Below, piece by piece: positions 18,128 through 26,993 of a stretch of 64,000 nt of DNA (its first letter is position 1; every line of letters begins with the position of its first letter). Where the stretch lies: NCBI RefSeq assembly GCF_000380245.2, contig NZ_HG428741.1, positions 3,260,182-3,324,181 of the forward strand, written 5' to 3'. The stretch is from Bacillus massiliigorillae. GTDB taxonomy: Bacteria; Bacillota; Bacilli; Bacillales; DSM-1321. The notes under the pieces were generated by a model. The model worked only from the letters and a program-made list of their open reading frames with translations. It was not told the origin of the DNA and did no database searches. The position numbers were made by a program, and so were the translations under genes.

Positions 18128-19019
18128 GCGAAGCACCTACTTTCTCAACAAAGATATCATGTAATGACGGTTCTTCTAGTTCAAATTTGCGAACAAAGCC
18201 TTTCGAAAAGACTTCTTGCTGAATTACTTTTGCCACTTCTTCATCAACTATTTGTAAATTAACACCCTCAGCTGTTTTACGAACTTTTGTAACGCCAGAA
18301 ATTGTCGATAAAAAATCCAAGTCAAAATCACAATGAATTATTAAGTTTTTCTTCCCGAAAGAACGTTTAATATCTTTCAAACTTCCATGCACAACTGGCT
18401 TACCTTTATCCATTATACATAAATGTTCACATAGTTCTTCTACATGTTCCATTCGATGACTAGAGAATACAATAGTAGTTCCAGTATTCTTTAACTCTAG
18501 TACCGCATCCTTTAATAAATCAACATTAACTGGATCCAGACCACTGAATGGCTCATCCATAATTAATAGCTTTGGTTTATGTATAATACTCGCAATAAAT
18601 TGAATCTTCTGCTGATTCCCTTTCGACAACTCTTCTACTCGCTTATTCTTATAATCAGGAATCTTAAATCTTTGTAGCCAATAATCAAGCTCTTTTAAAG
18701 TATCTGCTTTCTTCATTCCTCTTAATCTAGCTAAATATACAATTTGGTCAATTACCTTCAACTTCGGATACAATCCCCGCTCCTCAGGTAAATAGCCAAT
18801 TTTTGAGCTTACAGAATAATCAACAGGCTTGCCATTCCATGTAATGCTTCCTTCAGTGATATTAAGTAAACCAAGGATCATACGAAATGTTGTTGTTTTC
18901 CCTGCACCATTCGCTCCGAGAAAACCGAAGATTTCATTCTCTGGAATATTAAAATTAATACGATCTACTGCAGTAAATGTGCCAAACTTCTTTGTTACTG
19001 AATCAATTACTAATGCCAT
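18120..19019 (-). CDS. yhaQ: ABC transporter ATP-binding protein YhaQ
   Basis: The 299-residue NatA-like ATPase has Walker A GANGAGKTT (about 35-43), signature LSKGNQQKIQFIAS, Walker B LLIMDEPFSGLDP and the switch histidine in SSHRMEHVEEL. A C-terminal domain of about 80 residues is typical of DUF4162-type exporters. TTAGGAGGT lies upstream of the ATG. It is the first gene of the yhaQ-yhaP operon and energises YhaP. Substrate unknown. Confidence 0.92.
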   Translation of the reverse strand: MALVIDSVTKKFGTFTAVDRINFNIPENEIFGFLGANGAGKTTTFRMILGLLNITEGSITWNGKPVDYSVSSKIGYLPEERGLYPKLKVIDQIVYLARLRGMKKADTLKELDYWLQRFKIPDYKNKRVEELSKGNQQKIQFIASIIHKPKLLIMDEPFSGLDPVNVDLLKDAVLELKNTGTTIVFSSHRMEHVEELCEHLCIMDKGKPVVHGSLKDIKRSFGKKNLIIHCDFDLDFLSTISGVTKVRKTAEGVNLQIVDEEVAKVIQQEVFSKGFVRKFELEEPSLHDIFVEKVGASLE

Positions 19020-19156
19020 ATACTTGATACCTCCTAATAATATGTTTTTACGAATAGAATAAAAAAAAGTTTCATGACTTTCACTTTTCTTTACAAAACT
19101 AGATTATTTATGCAACAATAATAAATAATCAGAAAATTATAAAAGTGGGTGAAATC

Positions 19157-19342
19157 ATGCAAACTTATAAACTTACTGCTTTTAGTCCAGATGGTGAGAA
19201 GTTAATTGACGAAGCTTTCCAAGCTGAAAATGACCAGCACGCTAAAGAATTAGGAAGCAATCTGCTATCAGAGAAAGACTTACAAGAAGTCACACATCGT
19301 TGTACATCTCCTCGTGGCAAACTTATATTATTCCATAGATAA
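19157..19342 (+). CDS. YhzD-like small protein
   Basis: The 61-residue soluble protein starts MQTYKLTAFSPDGEKLIDE and ends THRCTSPRGKLILFHR. The conserved-looking C-terminal THRCTSP-GKLILF segment and its location beside yhaQ suggest the YhzD family (unknown function). I start at ATG 19157, seven bases after GGGTG. A strong terminator is downstream. It is transcribed divergently from yhaQ. Confidence 0.65.
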   Translation: MQTYKLTAFSPDGEKLIDEAFQAENDQHAKELGSNLLSEKDLQEVTHRCTSPRGKLILFHR

Positions 19343-19422
19343 GTAAGTTTTAAAATATTCTTATATCTATTATAAAATAAGGTATGACATTACACATCAA
19401 GCATATTTTTCCACAAATCGTT

Positions 19423-19476
19423 GAGCCTATTTCTTCATGATTTTCTAATCATGAGAAACAGGCTTTTAAGTTTTTT
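19423..19476 (+). terminator. terminator after the YhzD-like gene
   Basis: GCCTATTTCTTCATGA pairs with TCATGAGAAACAGGC (one mismatch), followed by TTTTAAGTTTTTT. It is also close to the end of the convergent exonuclease gene. Confidence 0.88.
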
Positions 19477-19494
19477 CGAAATAGCTTAGTTATC

Positions 19495-20217
19495 CTATTT
19501 CAATAGAGCTAACTTTTCATAAACATCACGTAAAGTCAAACACCCTATCTCCACCACTTTTTCAACATAGATACACCAAAGCTTTGCGGTTACTTTGGCG
19601 TCCTCAAGAGCATTATGACGATTAATAATCGGTATTTGATGAAATTCACAAAATTCTTCTAAACGAACCATTTTTACATTCGGCTCAGCAACTCGATATA
19701 AAAAAGAAGTATCTAATATCCGATGTTTTAATGGTGAGCGAAATAGCTGCCTGCTTGTGTGCTGCAAAAAATTTTTTTCGTGATTCGAATGATGAGCTAC
19801 AAGTGGGGAATTTTGAGTAAACTTAAAAAAGTGAACAAGCACATCCAAGAGTAAAGGTGCATTTTTCACCTGCTCATTTGTAATAGAAGTTAAATCTGTA
19901 ACCTCTTTAGGGATTTCACGTTTACAATGAATTAATGAATAAAACGATTGATCCTCTAGAACAATCCCTTTTTTAATTTTAATCGCTCCTATCGAAATAA
20001 TTTCATCTCCTTTCTCTGGATAAAAGCCTGTTGTTTCTATATCTAACACAACAACATCTAATTGATGTAAAGGGATTTTCAACACCTCTTGTTGATTTAA
20101 TTCTCTTTGCATCTGTCTTAAAAATGCCATATGCTGCGCATTATCAACACTTTGCATATTCCCTGTAAGTCGAGTTTGAATACCACGCATTAAATGAATA
20201 ATTGGTTCAAACGCCAT
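19495..20217 (-). CDS. DnaQ-like 3'-5' exonuclease
   Basis: The 240-residue DEDDh exonuclease has ExoI VVLDIETTGF (D59, E61), a histidine-rich ExoII-region HHSNHEKNFL and ExoIII HNALEDAKVTAKLW. I start at ATG 20217 (MAFEPIIHLM), nine bases after AAAAGG. It overlaps the end of the upstream nucleotidyltransferase gene by 11 bases. DnaQ-like exonucleases next to DUF294 nucleotidyltransferases occur in many bacteria. It may act on RNA or DNA; it is not the replicative proofreading subunit, as PolC carries that in Bacillus. Confidence 0.87.
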   Translation of the reverse strand: MAFEPIIHLMRGIQTRLTGNMQSVDNAQHMAFLRQMQRELNQQEVLKIPLHQLDVVVLDIETTGFYPEKGDEIISIGAIKIKKGIVLEDQSFYSLIHCKREIPKEVTDLTSITNEQVKNAPLLLDVLVHFFKFTQNSPLVAHHSNHEKNFLQHTSRQLFRSPLKHRILDTSFLYRVAEPNVKMVRLEEFCEFHQIPIINRHNALEDAKVTAKLWCIYVEKVVEIGCLTLRDVYEKLALLK

Positions 20218-21190
20218 AACTAACATCCTTTTTAATAAGATTTACTACATAGCGGTGCAAACTTTGTCCATCCTTTAATATCTTTTTGATTTCTTTTTTC
20301 TCCGCTTGATTTAAATTAGTAAGATTTAAAAAATGAGTATCTTCATAAGTGTCAACTTTTGATTGAGATAATCGATATTGTAATAAGATTTGAAAGTTCA
20401 TTAAAGACTCTTCTATAATTCCCCTATACTTTTCTATTAGCAATAATTCTTTCATCCTACCCTCCGTTGAGGATTCGAGTAAATTTTCTTTTATAGCTAA
20501 AATACGTATAGCATTCACATAAGGTATAAAAGCTGAATATTTCAAATCAATCGAGTGTTGATATCCGTTAACATTACTGACAAGTAATTTTCCTAAAGGG
20601 CTTATCGCCTTCTTAATATATAAAGCATTCTCCATTACTCTTTTAAGAAGAGAAGGATTATTTCTTTGAAAATCAAAAATAAAATTTTTCAACTCGCTTA
20701 TATAGAGGTCCTCTCCAACTAAACAACGACAATCAATAAATATTTGCAGGTTGCGAATAGATTCGTAACTCCCTTCATCCATCCACAAATAAAGCTGATT
20801 CTCCCATTCATCGATTGATTTACACCAAAGAGGATTCGAACTCATAATATTACCTTTACAATACGGATAGCCAACAATATCTAAACCATCCGATATTTCC
20901 TTTCCTAATTGCAAAAAATAATCCCTATTTTCTTCTGAATAGGACGTAAATATTATTCCATGATCTTGATCGCTAATTAAACCTTGTTCGAAACGACCAC
21001 CACTTCCAGTTATAAACCAACAAAAATCACAATGGGGTTTCTCATTATTAATCTGAGCACTTGCTAATCGGAAAACCTTCCTCATAACAACATCATGAAA
21101 ACTATTTAAAGAAATCGTATCAGTTAGGTTATGAATGATATGAGCATCTTTCCACATTTTAATATCTTCATATGTTTCCAACGTTTTCAT
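20207..21190 (-). CDS. DUF294 GlnD-like nucleotidyltransferase
   Basis: The 327-residue protein has the nucleotidyltransferase motif TGSGGRFEQGLISDQDHGI (residues 61-79; D74 and D76 are the metal-binding aspartates), followed by a helical DUF294 C-terminal domain. The fold is shared with the N-terminal domain of GlnD, the PII uridylyltransferase. CBS or cNMP domains often fused to DUF294 are absent. It lies between amtB and the exonuclease on one strand, which invites a nitrogen-signalling guess, but the substrate is unknown. Confidence 0.8.
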   Translation of the reverse strand: MKTLETYEDIKMWKDAHIIHNLTDTISLNSFHDVVMRKVFRLASAQINNEKPHCDFCWFITGSGGRFEQGLISDQDHGIIFTSYSEENRDYFLQLGKEISDGLDIVGYPYCKGNIMSSNPLWCKSIDEWENQLYLWMDEGSYESIRNLQIFIDCRCLVGEDLYISELKNFIFDFQRNNPSLLKRVMENALYIKKAISPLGKLLVSNVNGYQHSIDLKYSAFIPYVNAIRILAIKENLLESSTEGRMKELLLIEKYRGIIEESLMNFQILLQYRLSQSKVDTYEDTHFLNLTNLNQAEKKEIKKILKDGQSLHRYVVNLIKKDVSYGV

Positions 21191-21229
21191 ATCACACTTC
21201 CTTTTTCATTTATGACTACTAAGAAAGCT

Positions 21230-21280
21230 CTTAAACAATATAAGGCAGAGAAAACCTTCGCTTTCCTCTACCTTATATTA
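21230..21280 (-). terminator. amtB terminator
   Basis: AATATAAGG-AGAG arms at 21237-21250 and 21265-21279 form the stem; the minus strand then reads TTTAAG. It separates amtB from the nucleotidyltransferase gene, although read-through is possible. Confidence 0.7.
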
Positions 21281-21290
21281 ACCTACTCTA

Positions 21291-22562
21291 TTATGATATT
21301 TTTGTATTATTCTCTGATGACATTTGCTCTGGATATCCATAGCTCCCATGCTCACTCATATCTAAACCCATAATTTCTTCTTCTTCAGAAACACGTAGGC
21401 CTCCAAGAACAAGCTTTGTAATATATAAAATAATGAAGCAAACCGTAAATGCATAAGCACCACTCGTCACTACACCCATAAATTGAACACCTAGTTGTTC
21501 AAATCCACCACCATAAAACAAACCTGCTTTTCCACCAACTTGGTCTGCTAATTCTTTTGTTGCGAAGAAACCTGTTGATAATGTCCCCCACACACCAGCA
21601 GCACCATGTACCGATAAGGCGTAAATTGGATCATCAATTTTCATTTTATCAAAGAACTTAACACTGTAGAATACTAGAACTCCAGCTATTAAGCCAATTA
21701 CTACTGCTGCCCAAGGGTTAACGAAAGCGCACGACGCTGTTATGGCAACAAGCCCAGCTAAAGCTCCATTTAAAATAGTTGGTATATCAGATTTACCAAG
21801 AACTAACCAAGAAATAATTGTGGCTGAAACCGCTCCAGCTGCTGCAGCTAAGTTTGTATTTAAAGCAACAAATCCAAAAAATGCACCATCTACAGAAACG
21901 GTACTACCAGCATTAAACCCAAACCATCCTACCCATAAAATTAACACGGCTAAAGCTGTATAAACTTGGTTATGACCAGCTAAGTTATTAACAGATCCGT
22001 CTTTGTTATATTTTCCAATGCGAGGTTTTAACAAAATTGTTGCGGCTAAAGCACCCATTGCTCCAGTTAAGTGAACAACGGTTGAACCCGCAAAGTCTTG
22101 TTTTCCATGTTCACTTAACCAACCACCTCCCCAAATCCAATGCGCAACAACCGGATACACTAATAAACCGAAAAGAATTGTGAATATTACATAAGCTGAA
22201 AACTTCGCTCTTTCTGCAAAGCCACCTAACGCAATGGTTATCGCTATCCCAGCAAAAGCTGTTTGGAAAACGAAGAACACTGTCTTTGCAAGTCCATCAC
22301 CTTCAGCTAAACCACCTGAATAAAAGAAGTCCGATAACCCTACGAAAAAATTAGCATGATCACCAAAAATAAATGCATAGCCCGCAGCCCAAAATACTAA
22401 TGTTGATAAACCAAAAGTAAAAACCGTTTTACCCGCGATATGCCCTGCATTTTTCATTCTTGTTGAACCAGCTTCAAGTAGAATAAATCCAGCAATCATA
22501 AAAATAACTAAAATTGCAGAAACCATAGTCCAAAGACTATTCATTAAAAACATTTCATCCAT
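21291..22562 (-). CDS. amtB: Ammonium transporter AmtB (NrgA)
   Basis: The 423-residue Amt channel has eleven predicted helices, with the family segments FILLEAGSTRMKNAGHI, GGGWL, DFAGSTVVHLTGA and VHGAAGVWGT. It conducts ammonia or ammonium under nitrogen limitation. AAGGAGTGG precedes the ATG. A perfect GlnR/TnrA box lies 46-62 bases upstream of the start. The usual PII partner gene (glnK/nrgB) is not adjacent; a GlnD-like nucleotidyltransferase takes the next position. Confidence 0.94.
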   Translation of the reverse strand: MDEMFLMNSLWTMVSAILVIFMIAGFILLEAGSTRMKNAGHIAGKTVFTFGLSTLVFWAAGYAFIFGDHANFFVGLSDFFYSGGLAEGDGLAKTVFFVFQTAFAGIAITIALGGFAERAKFSAYVIFTILFGLLVYPVVAHWIWGGGWLSEHGKQDFAGSTVVHLTGAMGALAATILLKPRIGKYNKDGSVNNLAGHNQVYTALAVLILWVGWFGFNAGSTVSVDGAFFGFVALNTNLAAAAGAVSATIISWLVLGKSDIPTILNGALAGLVAITASCAFVNPWAAVVIGLIAGVLVFYSVKFFDKMKIDDPIYALSVHGAAGVWGTLSTGFFATKELADQVGGKAGLFYGGGFEQLGVQFMGVVTSGAYAFTVCFIILYITKLVLGGLRVSEEEEIMGLDMSEHGSYGYPEQMSSENNTKIS

Positions 22563-22607
22563 GTTCTTTCCACTCCTTCTTTAATGTTATTTTTATTAAC
22601 CTTTTAA

Positions 22608-22624
22608 TGTCAGAAAAACTAACA
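22608..22624. promoter_or_regulatory. GlnR/TnrA operator in front of amtB
   Basis: TGTCA-N7-TAACA is an exact match to the TGTNA-N7-TNACA consensus. A TTGACA element lies upstream on the minus strand near 22667, so the box falls downstream of that possible promoter, fitting repression by GlnR better than activation by TnrA. Confidence 0.75.
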
Positions 22625-22718
22625 TTTGAATTATATTTAATAATTTACCATCTTTTTATTAATTGTCAATATTTTTAGAATATTTAACATTATTAATTCT
22701 TACATAAAAAGAACTTTG

Positions 22719-22779
22719 CAAAAAAATAACAACGCTTACAACTCTGATAACTAAAGCCTGTAAGCGTTGTTATTTTTTC
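22719..22779 (-). terminator. perfect 16-bp hairpin between amtB and yhaR
   Basis: AATAACAACGCTTACA at 22725 pairs perfectly with its complement ending at 22774; T runs flank it on both strands. yhaR already has its own terminator at 22838, so which transcript this ends is unclear. Confidence 0.7.
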
Positions 22780-22837
22780 ACATCATCCAACTTAAAATTT
22801 TGTATGTTAACTTGTTTAACAAAAGTAAACAAAATAA

Positions 22838-22879
22838 AGAAGCTTCCGGAAAAATCATACTTTTTTTCCGAAAGCTTCA
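22838..22879 (-). terminator. yhaR terminator
   Basis: AAGCTTTCGGAAAAAA and TTTTTCCGGAAGCTT form an imperfect 15-bp stem, followed on the minus strand by CTTTATTTTG. Confidence 0.75.
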
Positions 22880-22932
22880 TAAACTAATACTTACTGTTAT
22901 CTTTATAAATATGAAAGAATTAAAGTGAGTCC

Positions 22933-23736
22933 TTATCTTCCTTTAAAAACAGGCTTTCTTTTTTCCATAAATGCTTTTACGCCTTCATGGTGATCTTCTG
23001 TTTTTCTCATTTCTGATTGACCACATTTTTCCATTTCAAGCATCTTCAACATATATGGTCTATTACGTTCAGCAAGAATTTTCTTCGTTTTAATCATCGC
23101 CTGTAGTGGACTTTGTAACCAATGCTCTACCTTCGACTTAACCGCTTCTTCTAAACTTGTCTTAGCAATCTCATGCAATAGCTCTTTCTGAAGTGCTTCA
23201 TGAGCTGTCATAACCTTGCCTTCCCAAATAAGTTCTTTTGCCTTGATATCCCCAATTCTTTGACTTAAGAGAAAATGTGCTCCACCATCTGGAATTAAAC
23301 CAATGCCAATAAAGTTCATAGCAATTTTTGCATCTTTATCTGCAATAATATAGTCAGTTGCTAATGCAATACTTAAACCAAGGCCCGCTGCTGCACCTTG
23401 AACCTCACATAAAGTTAGCTTTGGCATGCAATACAGTGTCAGCGCTAATTCATTCACACAATCCATAATTGCATGAAAATCTCTTTCACTTCCATCCAAC
23501 TGGAGCATAGATTTAATATCTCCCCCAGCTGAAAACGCTTTCCCCGCACCTTTTAAAATAACAATCTCAACTTCATCATCAATTGAGATGTCTTTCAATA
23601 TTTGCCCCAAGCTCTTTAAAAGTTCTACATCCAGTGCATTCAATGATTGCGGTCTATTTAACTCAACAGTAACAACACGACCATTTGTATGAACAAGCAC
23701 CGGTTCAGTTTGAGAGGCGTAATCTACTTCAGTCAA
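22933..23736 (-). CDS. yhaR: Enoyl-CoA hydratase family protein YhaR
   Basis: A 267-residue crotonase-fold protein with GRVVTVELNRPQSLNAL, the oxyanion-hole segments KAFSAGGDIKSM and AAAGLGLSIALATDYI, and a C-terminal KTEDHHEGVKAFMEKRKPVF tail typical of enoyl-CoA hydratases. I choose TTG 23736 as the start because AAAGGGGGAA sits eight or nine bases ahead; upstream ATGs lack a site. The reaction is hydration or isomerisation of an acyl-CoA, exact substrate unknown. Position matches yhaR of B. subtilis. Confidence 0.87.
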   Translation of the reverse strand: MTEVDYASQTEPVLVHTNGRVVTVELNRPQSLNALDVELLKSLGQILKDISIDDEVEIVILKGAGKAFSAGGDIKSMLQLDGSERDFHAIMDCVNELALTLYCMPKLTLCEVQGAAAGLGLSIALATDYIIADKDAKIAMNFIGIGLIPDGGAHFLLSQRIGDIKAKELIWEGKVMTAHEALQKELLHEIAKTSLEEAVKSKVEHWLQSPLQAMIKTKKILAERNRPYMLKMLEMEKCGQSEMRKTEDHHEGVKAFMEKRKPVFKGR

Positions 23737-23852
23737 AAAAAATTCCCCCTTTAGTTCGTTAAAATATCTATTCACTATCATTTTATAACGTTTGTGCACT
23801 GACTCGCAAATTAATTGTTAAATAAATTTGAATTTTAGGTAAACTCGACATA

Positions 23853-23893
23853 CAAAAAGCCAAAACTAATAAAAATCAGCTTTGGCTTTTTAA
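23853..23893 (-). terminator. hemZ terminator overlapping its last codons
   Basis: AAAAAGCCAAAGC in the last hemZ codons pairs with GTTTTGGCTTTTT after the stop, followed by GT. The stem therefore includes coding sequence. Confidence 0.75.
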
Positions 23894-25381
23894 AAATAAT
23901 TCTTTTAGTATATCGATTTTTTCTTGCGTATATTGTTCATACGTATCATTATATGATTTAGGATCCTTTGGATTCGCAAATCGTGTAATAATACCTGTTT
24001 CCGGATGAACAAATTTACTTGCCGCACCACAACCAATTCCAATTATGGATTGTTGTTCTTCCATAATCATGATGTTATAAAGACTTTCTTGCCCAGCAAA
24101 AGAATAGCCTACATTTTCAAGATTACCTAAAATATTTTGTTGGCGGTATAAGTAATACGGAACGTACCCATTAGCAGCTGTCCAGTCTTCCGCTAAATGC
24201 ATCATCTTTTCTACTTCAGTTCGATCAGCTACTTTATACTTCTGTTTATTCTGTGTCATCTCGGAAGCACGTTTAAACGATAACGTGTGAACTGTTAATG
24301 ATTCTGGCATAAGTTTCTTTGTTTCGTCCAATGAATGTTGAAACTCTTCAGTACCTTCACCTGGTAGCCCAATAATTAAATCCATGTTGATATTATTCAT
24401 ATTCATACTTCTCGCTAAATGAAATTTATCAATCGTTTCTTGAACACTATGATGACGACCAATCGCTTTCAATGTTTCATCCGTGTATGATTGCGGATTA
24501 ATGCTAATTCGATCTATATTCCATTTATTTAAGACAGCTAATTTTTCAGGAGTAATAGTATCTGGACGACCCGCTTCAACAGTTATTTCTCTAATGTTTT
24601 CTACATCTGGGAAGTATTTATACATATCACTATACAAAGCATCCATCTCTTCCGCTGTAATACTTGTTGGAGTACCACCACCGAAATAAACCGTTGTAAT
24701 AGCTATATTATTTTCTTTCAAAAAGTTACCGATTGCTTCTATTTCATAATGTAGCCCAGCTAGAAACGTACTAACCGATCCTTTATTCGCTCTAATCGCA
24801 TAGGCTGGAAATGTACAATAAGCACATTTAGTCGGACAAAATGGAATACCAATATAAATACTTACTTCATTCTTCAAATCATATAAATCAGGAATAGCCT
24901 TTAATTGACGCTCTACTATTTGTTGCATTAAATCGATTTTTTCATCGGTTATTCGATATTGTTCATGTAACATTTCATGTGCTTCTTCTTTTGATTTCCC
25001 ATCTCTTAAAGCTTTATGAAGAAGCTTAGTTGGGCGAATACCAGTTAGAAAGCCCCATTTTTGTATAATACCTGTCCGTTCTTGAAGTGCTGTTAAATAC
25101 GCATGAGAAATAGCATTTTTCAATTGCTTGTACTTTTCTTTTTCTGATAACTGTACATATATTCTTTCGCTACAGCTTGTCCATGTTTCATTCGTCTCTA
25201 CATCTAATAATTGTAAAGTTACTTTCACAGTATCTTTTTCTTCTATAGTAAATGTCGCTAACATTTCCGCATCATTAAGGGTAGTTAACTTAACTTTTGA
25301 CTCTTCATAAAATAAATTCGTAATTAACTGCAATGGTCTTTGAAAACGTTCATCCTGCAGTCCTCTTATTTCAATTCGCAC
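23876..25381 (-). CDS. hemZ: Radical-SAM coproporphyrinogen dehydrogenase-like HemZ
   Basis: GTG 25381 after AAAGGTG gives 501 residues and a family-like N-terminus MRIEIRGLQDERF. The radical-SAM cluster motif is CPTKCAYC, followed by FGGGTPT. HemZ is an oxygen-independent coproporphyrinogen oxidase paralogue of HemN; its contribution to haem synthesis in Bacillus is less certain than that of HemN. A longer upstream extension is possible in frame but has no ribosome site. It lies between yhaR and yhaX as in B. subtilis. Confidence 0.9.
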   Translation of the reverse strand: MRIEIRGLQDERFQRPLQLITNLFYEESKVKLTTLNDAEMLATFTIEEKDTVKVTLQLLDVETNETWTSCSERIYVQLSEKEKYKQLKNAISHAYLTALQERTGIIQKWGFLTGIRPTKLLHKALRDGKSKEEAHEMLHEQYRITDEKIDLMQQIVERQLKAIPDLYDLKNEVSIYIGIPFCPTKCAYCTFPAYAIRANKGSVSTFLAGLHYEIEAIGNFLKENNIAITTVYFGGGTPTSITAEEMDALYSDMYKYFPDVENIREITVEAGRPDTITPEKLAVLNKWNIDRISINPQSYTDETLKAIGRHHSVQETIDKFHLARSMNMNNINMDLIIGLPGEGTEEFQHSLDETKKLMPESLTVHTLSFKRASEMTQNKQKYKVADRTEVEKMMHLAEDWTAANGYVPYYLYRQQNILGNLENVGYSFAGQESLYNIMIMEEQQSIIGIGCGAASKFVHPETGIITRFANPKDPKSYNDTYEQYTQEKIDILKELFLKSQS

Positions 25382-25555
25382 CCATATCACCTTTATATTC
25401 GTATATTTTCTGTAGCTACAAGTGTACCGAAAGGCATGCATTAGGTCAACCAGTTCGAAAGCGGTTGGTTAGTAAGACTTGATACCTACATTATCATGTC
25501 GATATATTATGTCGTTACGATTGTAAAGCGCAAACTATTAGATACTATAAAAATG

Positions 25556-25602
25556 TAAAAGGCGTCCCGAAAATGATTATTAATCACTTCTAGGACAGCC
25601 TC
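25556..25602 (-). terminator. yhaX terminator
   Basis: A long imperfect stem, AGGCTGTCCTAGAAGTGATT with its partner, ends in GCCTTTTACATTTTT on the minus strand. Confidence 0.8.
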
Positions 25603-25610
25603 TCATTCCA

Positions 25611-26477
25611 TTATTTCAATAAATTCAATTTCTCTAGAAATTGTAGCTGATATTGCTTCCGAAAGAGCTCCTTGACCATATAAGCTACTCCATCGTCATC
25701 ATTTCCTCTTGTAATCCAATCTGCCACACGCTTTATTTCTTGAGGTGCATTCCCCATCGCTACTCCAACTCCTGCCCCCGCAATCATTGTCTCATCATCT
25801 TTACTATCACCAATCGCCACAATTTCACGTGTAGCAATTTTCAAATGATTAGCTAAGGTTTGAATGCCTTTCCACTTACTCACATTCTCCGGAACTATGA
25901 TGATTCGATGATTTTCCTTACTAACTACCGTTATATCATCGAACATATTTCTAGCTACGGATATTAGCTCCTGTTGAGCTTTATTACTCTGAAAGTTAAC
26001 TTCAATACTTAGCGGCTGTGAATCATGCGTCTTTACATATTCACTAATAGAATCTACATAGTTTTGAGCAAACATCTTTTGTTCACTCACATACATAACC
26101 GCTTTACTTAATAAGTTCTCTGGTAAATTCACGCGATTTCGAACTTCCGATTCTTCATAATTCAATTTAATCTGGCATTCCATTTCTTCTAATATCCTCA
26201 CAAAATCTACGGTCGTTTTTTTAGATATTTTTCTGATATACAATGGTTTATCAACTGCTGTAGCAACGTAAGCACCTTGAGCAGCGACAATCATCGGATT
26301 TATTTTCAAAGCTTTAGCTACTTTTTTACCCAATTGATAATTACGTGAAGTGACTAGCACGATTACTACATCTTTCGCCTGCACATATTCAATTGCTTCT
26401 TTAGCAGCTTTACTAAAACGCCCATTGGATTGTAGTAGCGTTCCATCTATATTAATTGCCAATAGTTTATATATCAT
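25611..26477 (-). CDS. yhaX: Cof-type HAD family protein YhaX
   Basis: The 288-residue protein has the Cof-type IIB HAD layout: motif II VTSRNYQLG, motif III lysine in SKWKGI and motif IV AIGDSKDDETMI. Motif I reads INIDGTLL, where the first aspartate (the catalytic nucleophile in DxDGT) is asparagine. Phosphatase activity is therefore doubtful. AGGGGAGA precedes the ATG. In B. subtilis yhaX is sporulation-controlled; I see no clear promoter here. Confidence 0.88.
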   Translation of the reverse strand: MIYKLLAINIDGTLLQSNGRFSKAAKEAIEYVQAKDVVIVLVTSRNYQLGKKVAKALKINPMIVAAQGAYVATAVDKPLYIRKISKKTTVDFVRILEEMECQIKLNYEESEVRNRVNLPENLLSKAVMYVSEQKMFAQNYVDSISEYVKTHDSQPLSIEVNFQSNKAQQELISVARNMFDDITVVSKENHRIIIVPENVSKWKGIQTLANHLKIATREIVAIGDSKDDETMIAGAGVGVAMGNAPQEIKRVADWITRGNDDDGVAYMVKELFRKQYQLQFLEKLNLLK

Positions 26478-26551
26478 GATGATCTCCCCTTAATCAAGAT
26501 GTACTACTTTTAATAGTATGATTAGTAGAAAAACCATAGAACAAATTGGCA

Positions 26552-26594
26552 CAAAAAAAGCACTACCTAAAAAATACTGTTTTAGATAGTGCTT
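26552..26594 (-). terminator. yheA terminator
   Basis: AAGCACTATCTAAAA pairs with TTTTAGGTAGTGCTT, followed by seven T residues on the minus strand. Confidence 0.9.
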
Positions 26595-26602
26595 CCTATG
26601 TA

Positions 26603-26956
26603 TTATGCTTGTGGCATTCCGTAAATATCTTCTAATGGTTTCATGATGATTTTATTTAATTCACCAATTAGCATGCTCATACGTTGCTCTGCTTCCATCA
26701 GTTTTGAAATCGTAGGATTTTGTTGAACAAGTTGTAATAATTTCTGTGCTTGTTCCACTTCTTCCTGAGTGATTTCCTGACCTGTCATTTGTTTTTGTTG
26801 TAACGTCATTTGAACTTGACGGAAATTATCAAACATTTTTTTAGCAACTTCATCTTTATTAACTGCTTCTAATAAATTTTGTAATTCAATGTATTCTTTA
26901 CTTTGACGAATACCTTTTTCTAATTCATACGCTACATCATATACATTTACACTCAC
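26603..26956 (-). CDS. yheA: YlbF/YheA family protein YheA
   Basis: A GTG start at 26956, eight bases after AAGGAG, gives 117 residues, the length of B. subtilis YheA. The protein is helical, with the conserved QQKQMTGQEITQEEVEQAQ and AEQRMSMLIGELNKIIMKP segments of the YlbF/YmcA/YheA family. Family members YlbF and YmcA support RNase Y; YheA's own role is not established. It follows yheB by 37 bases and is probably in the same operon. Confidence 0.9.
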   Translation of the reverse strand: MSVNVYDVAYELEKGIRQSKEYIELQNLLEAVNKDEVAKKMFDNFRQVQMTLQQKQMTGQEITQEEVEQAQKLLQLVQQNPTISKLMEAEQRMSMLIGELNKIIMKPLEDIYGMPQA

Positions 26957-26993
26957 AGCTGTCACTCCTTCTAATTAACATTGCTCACTCACG

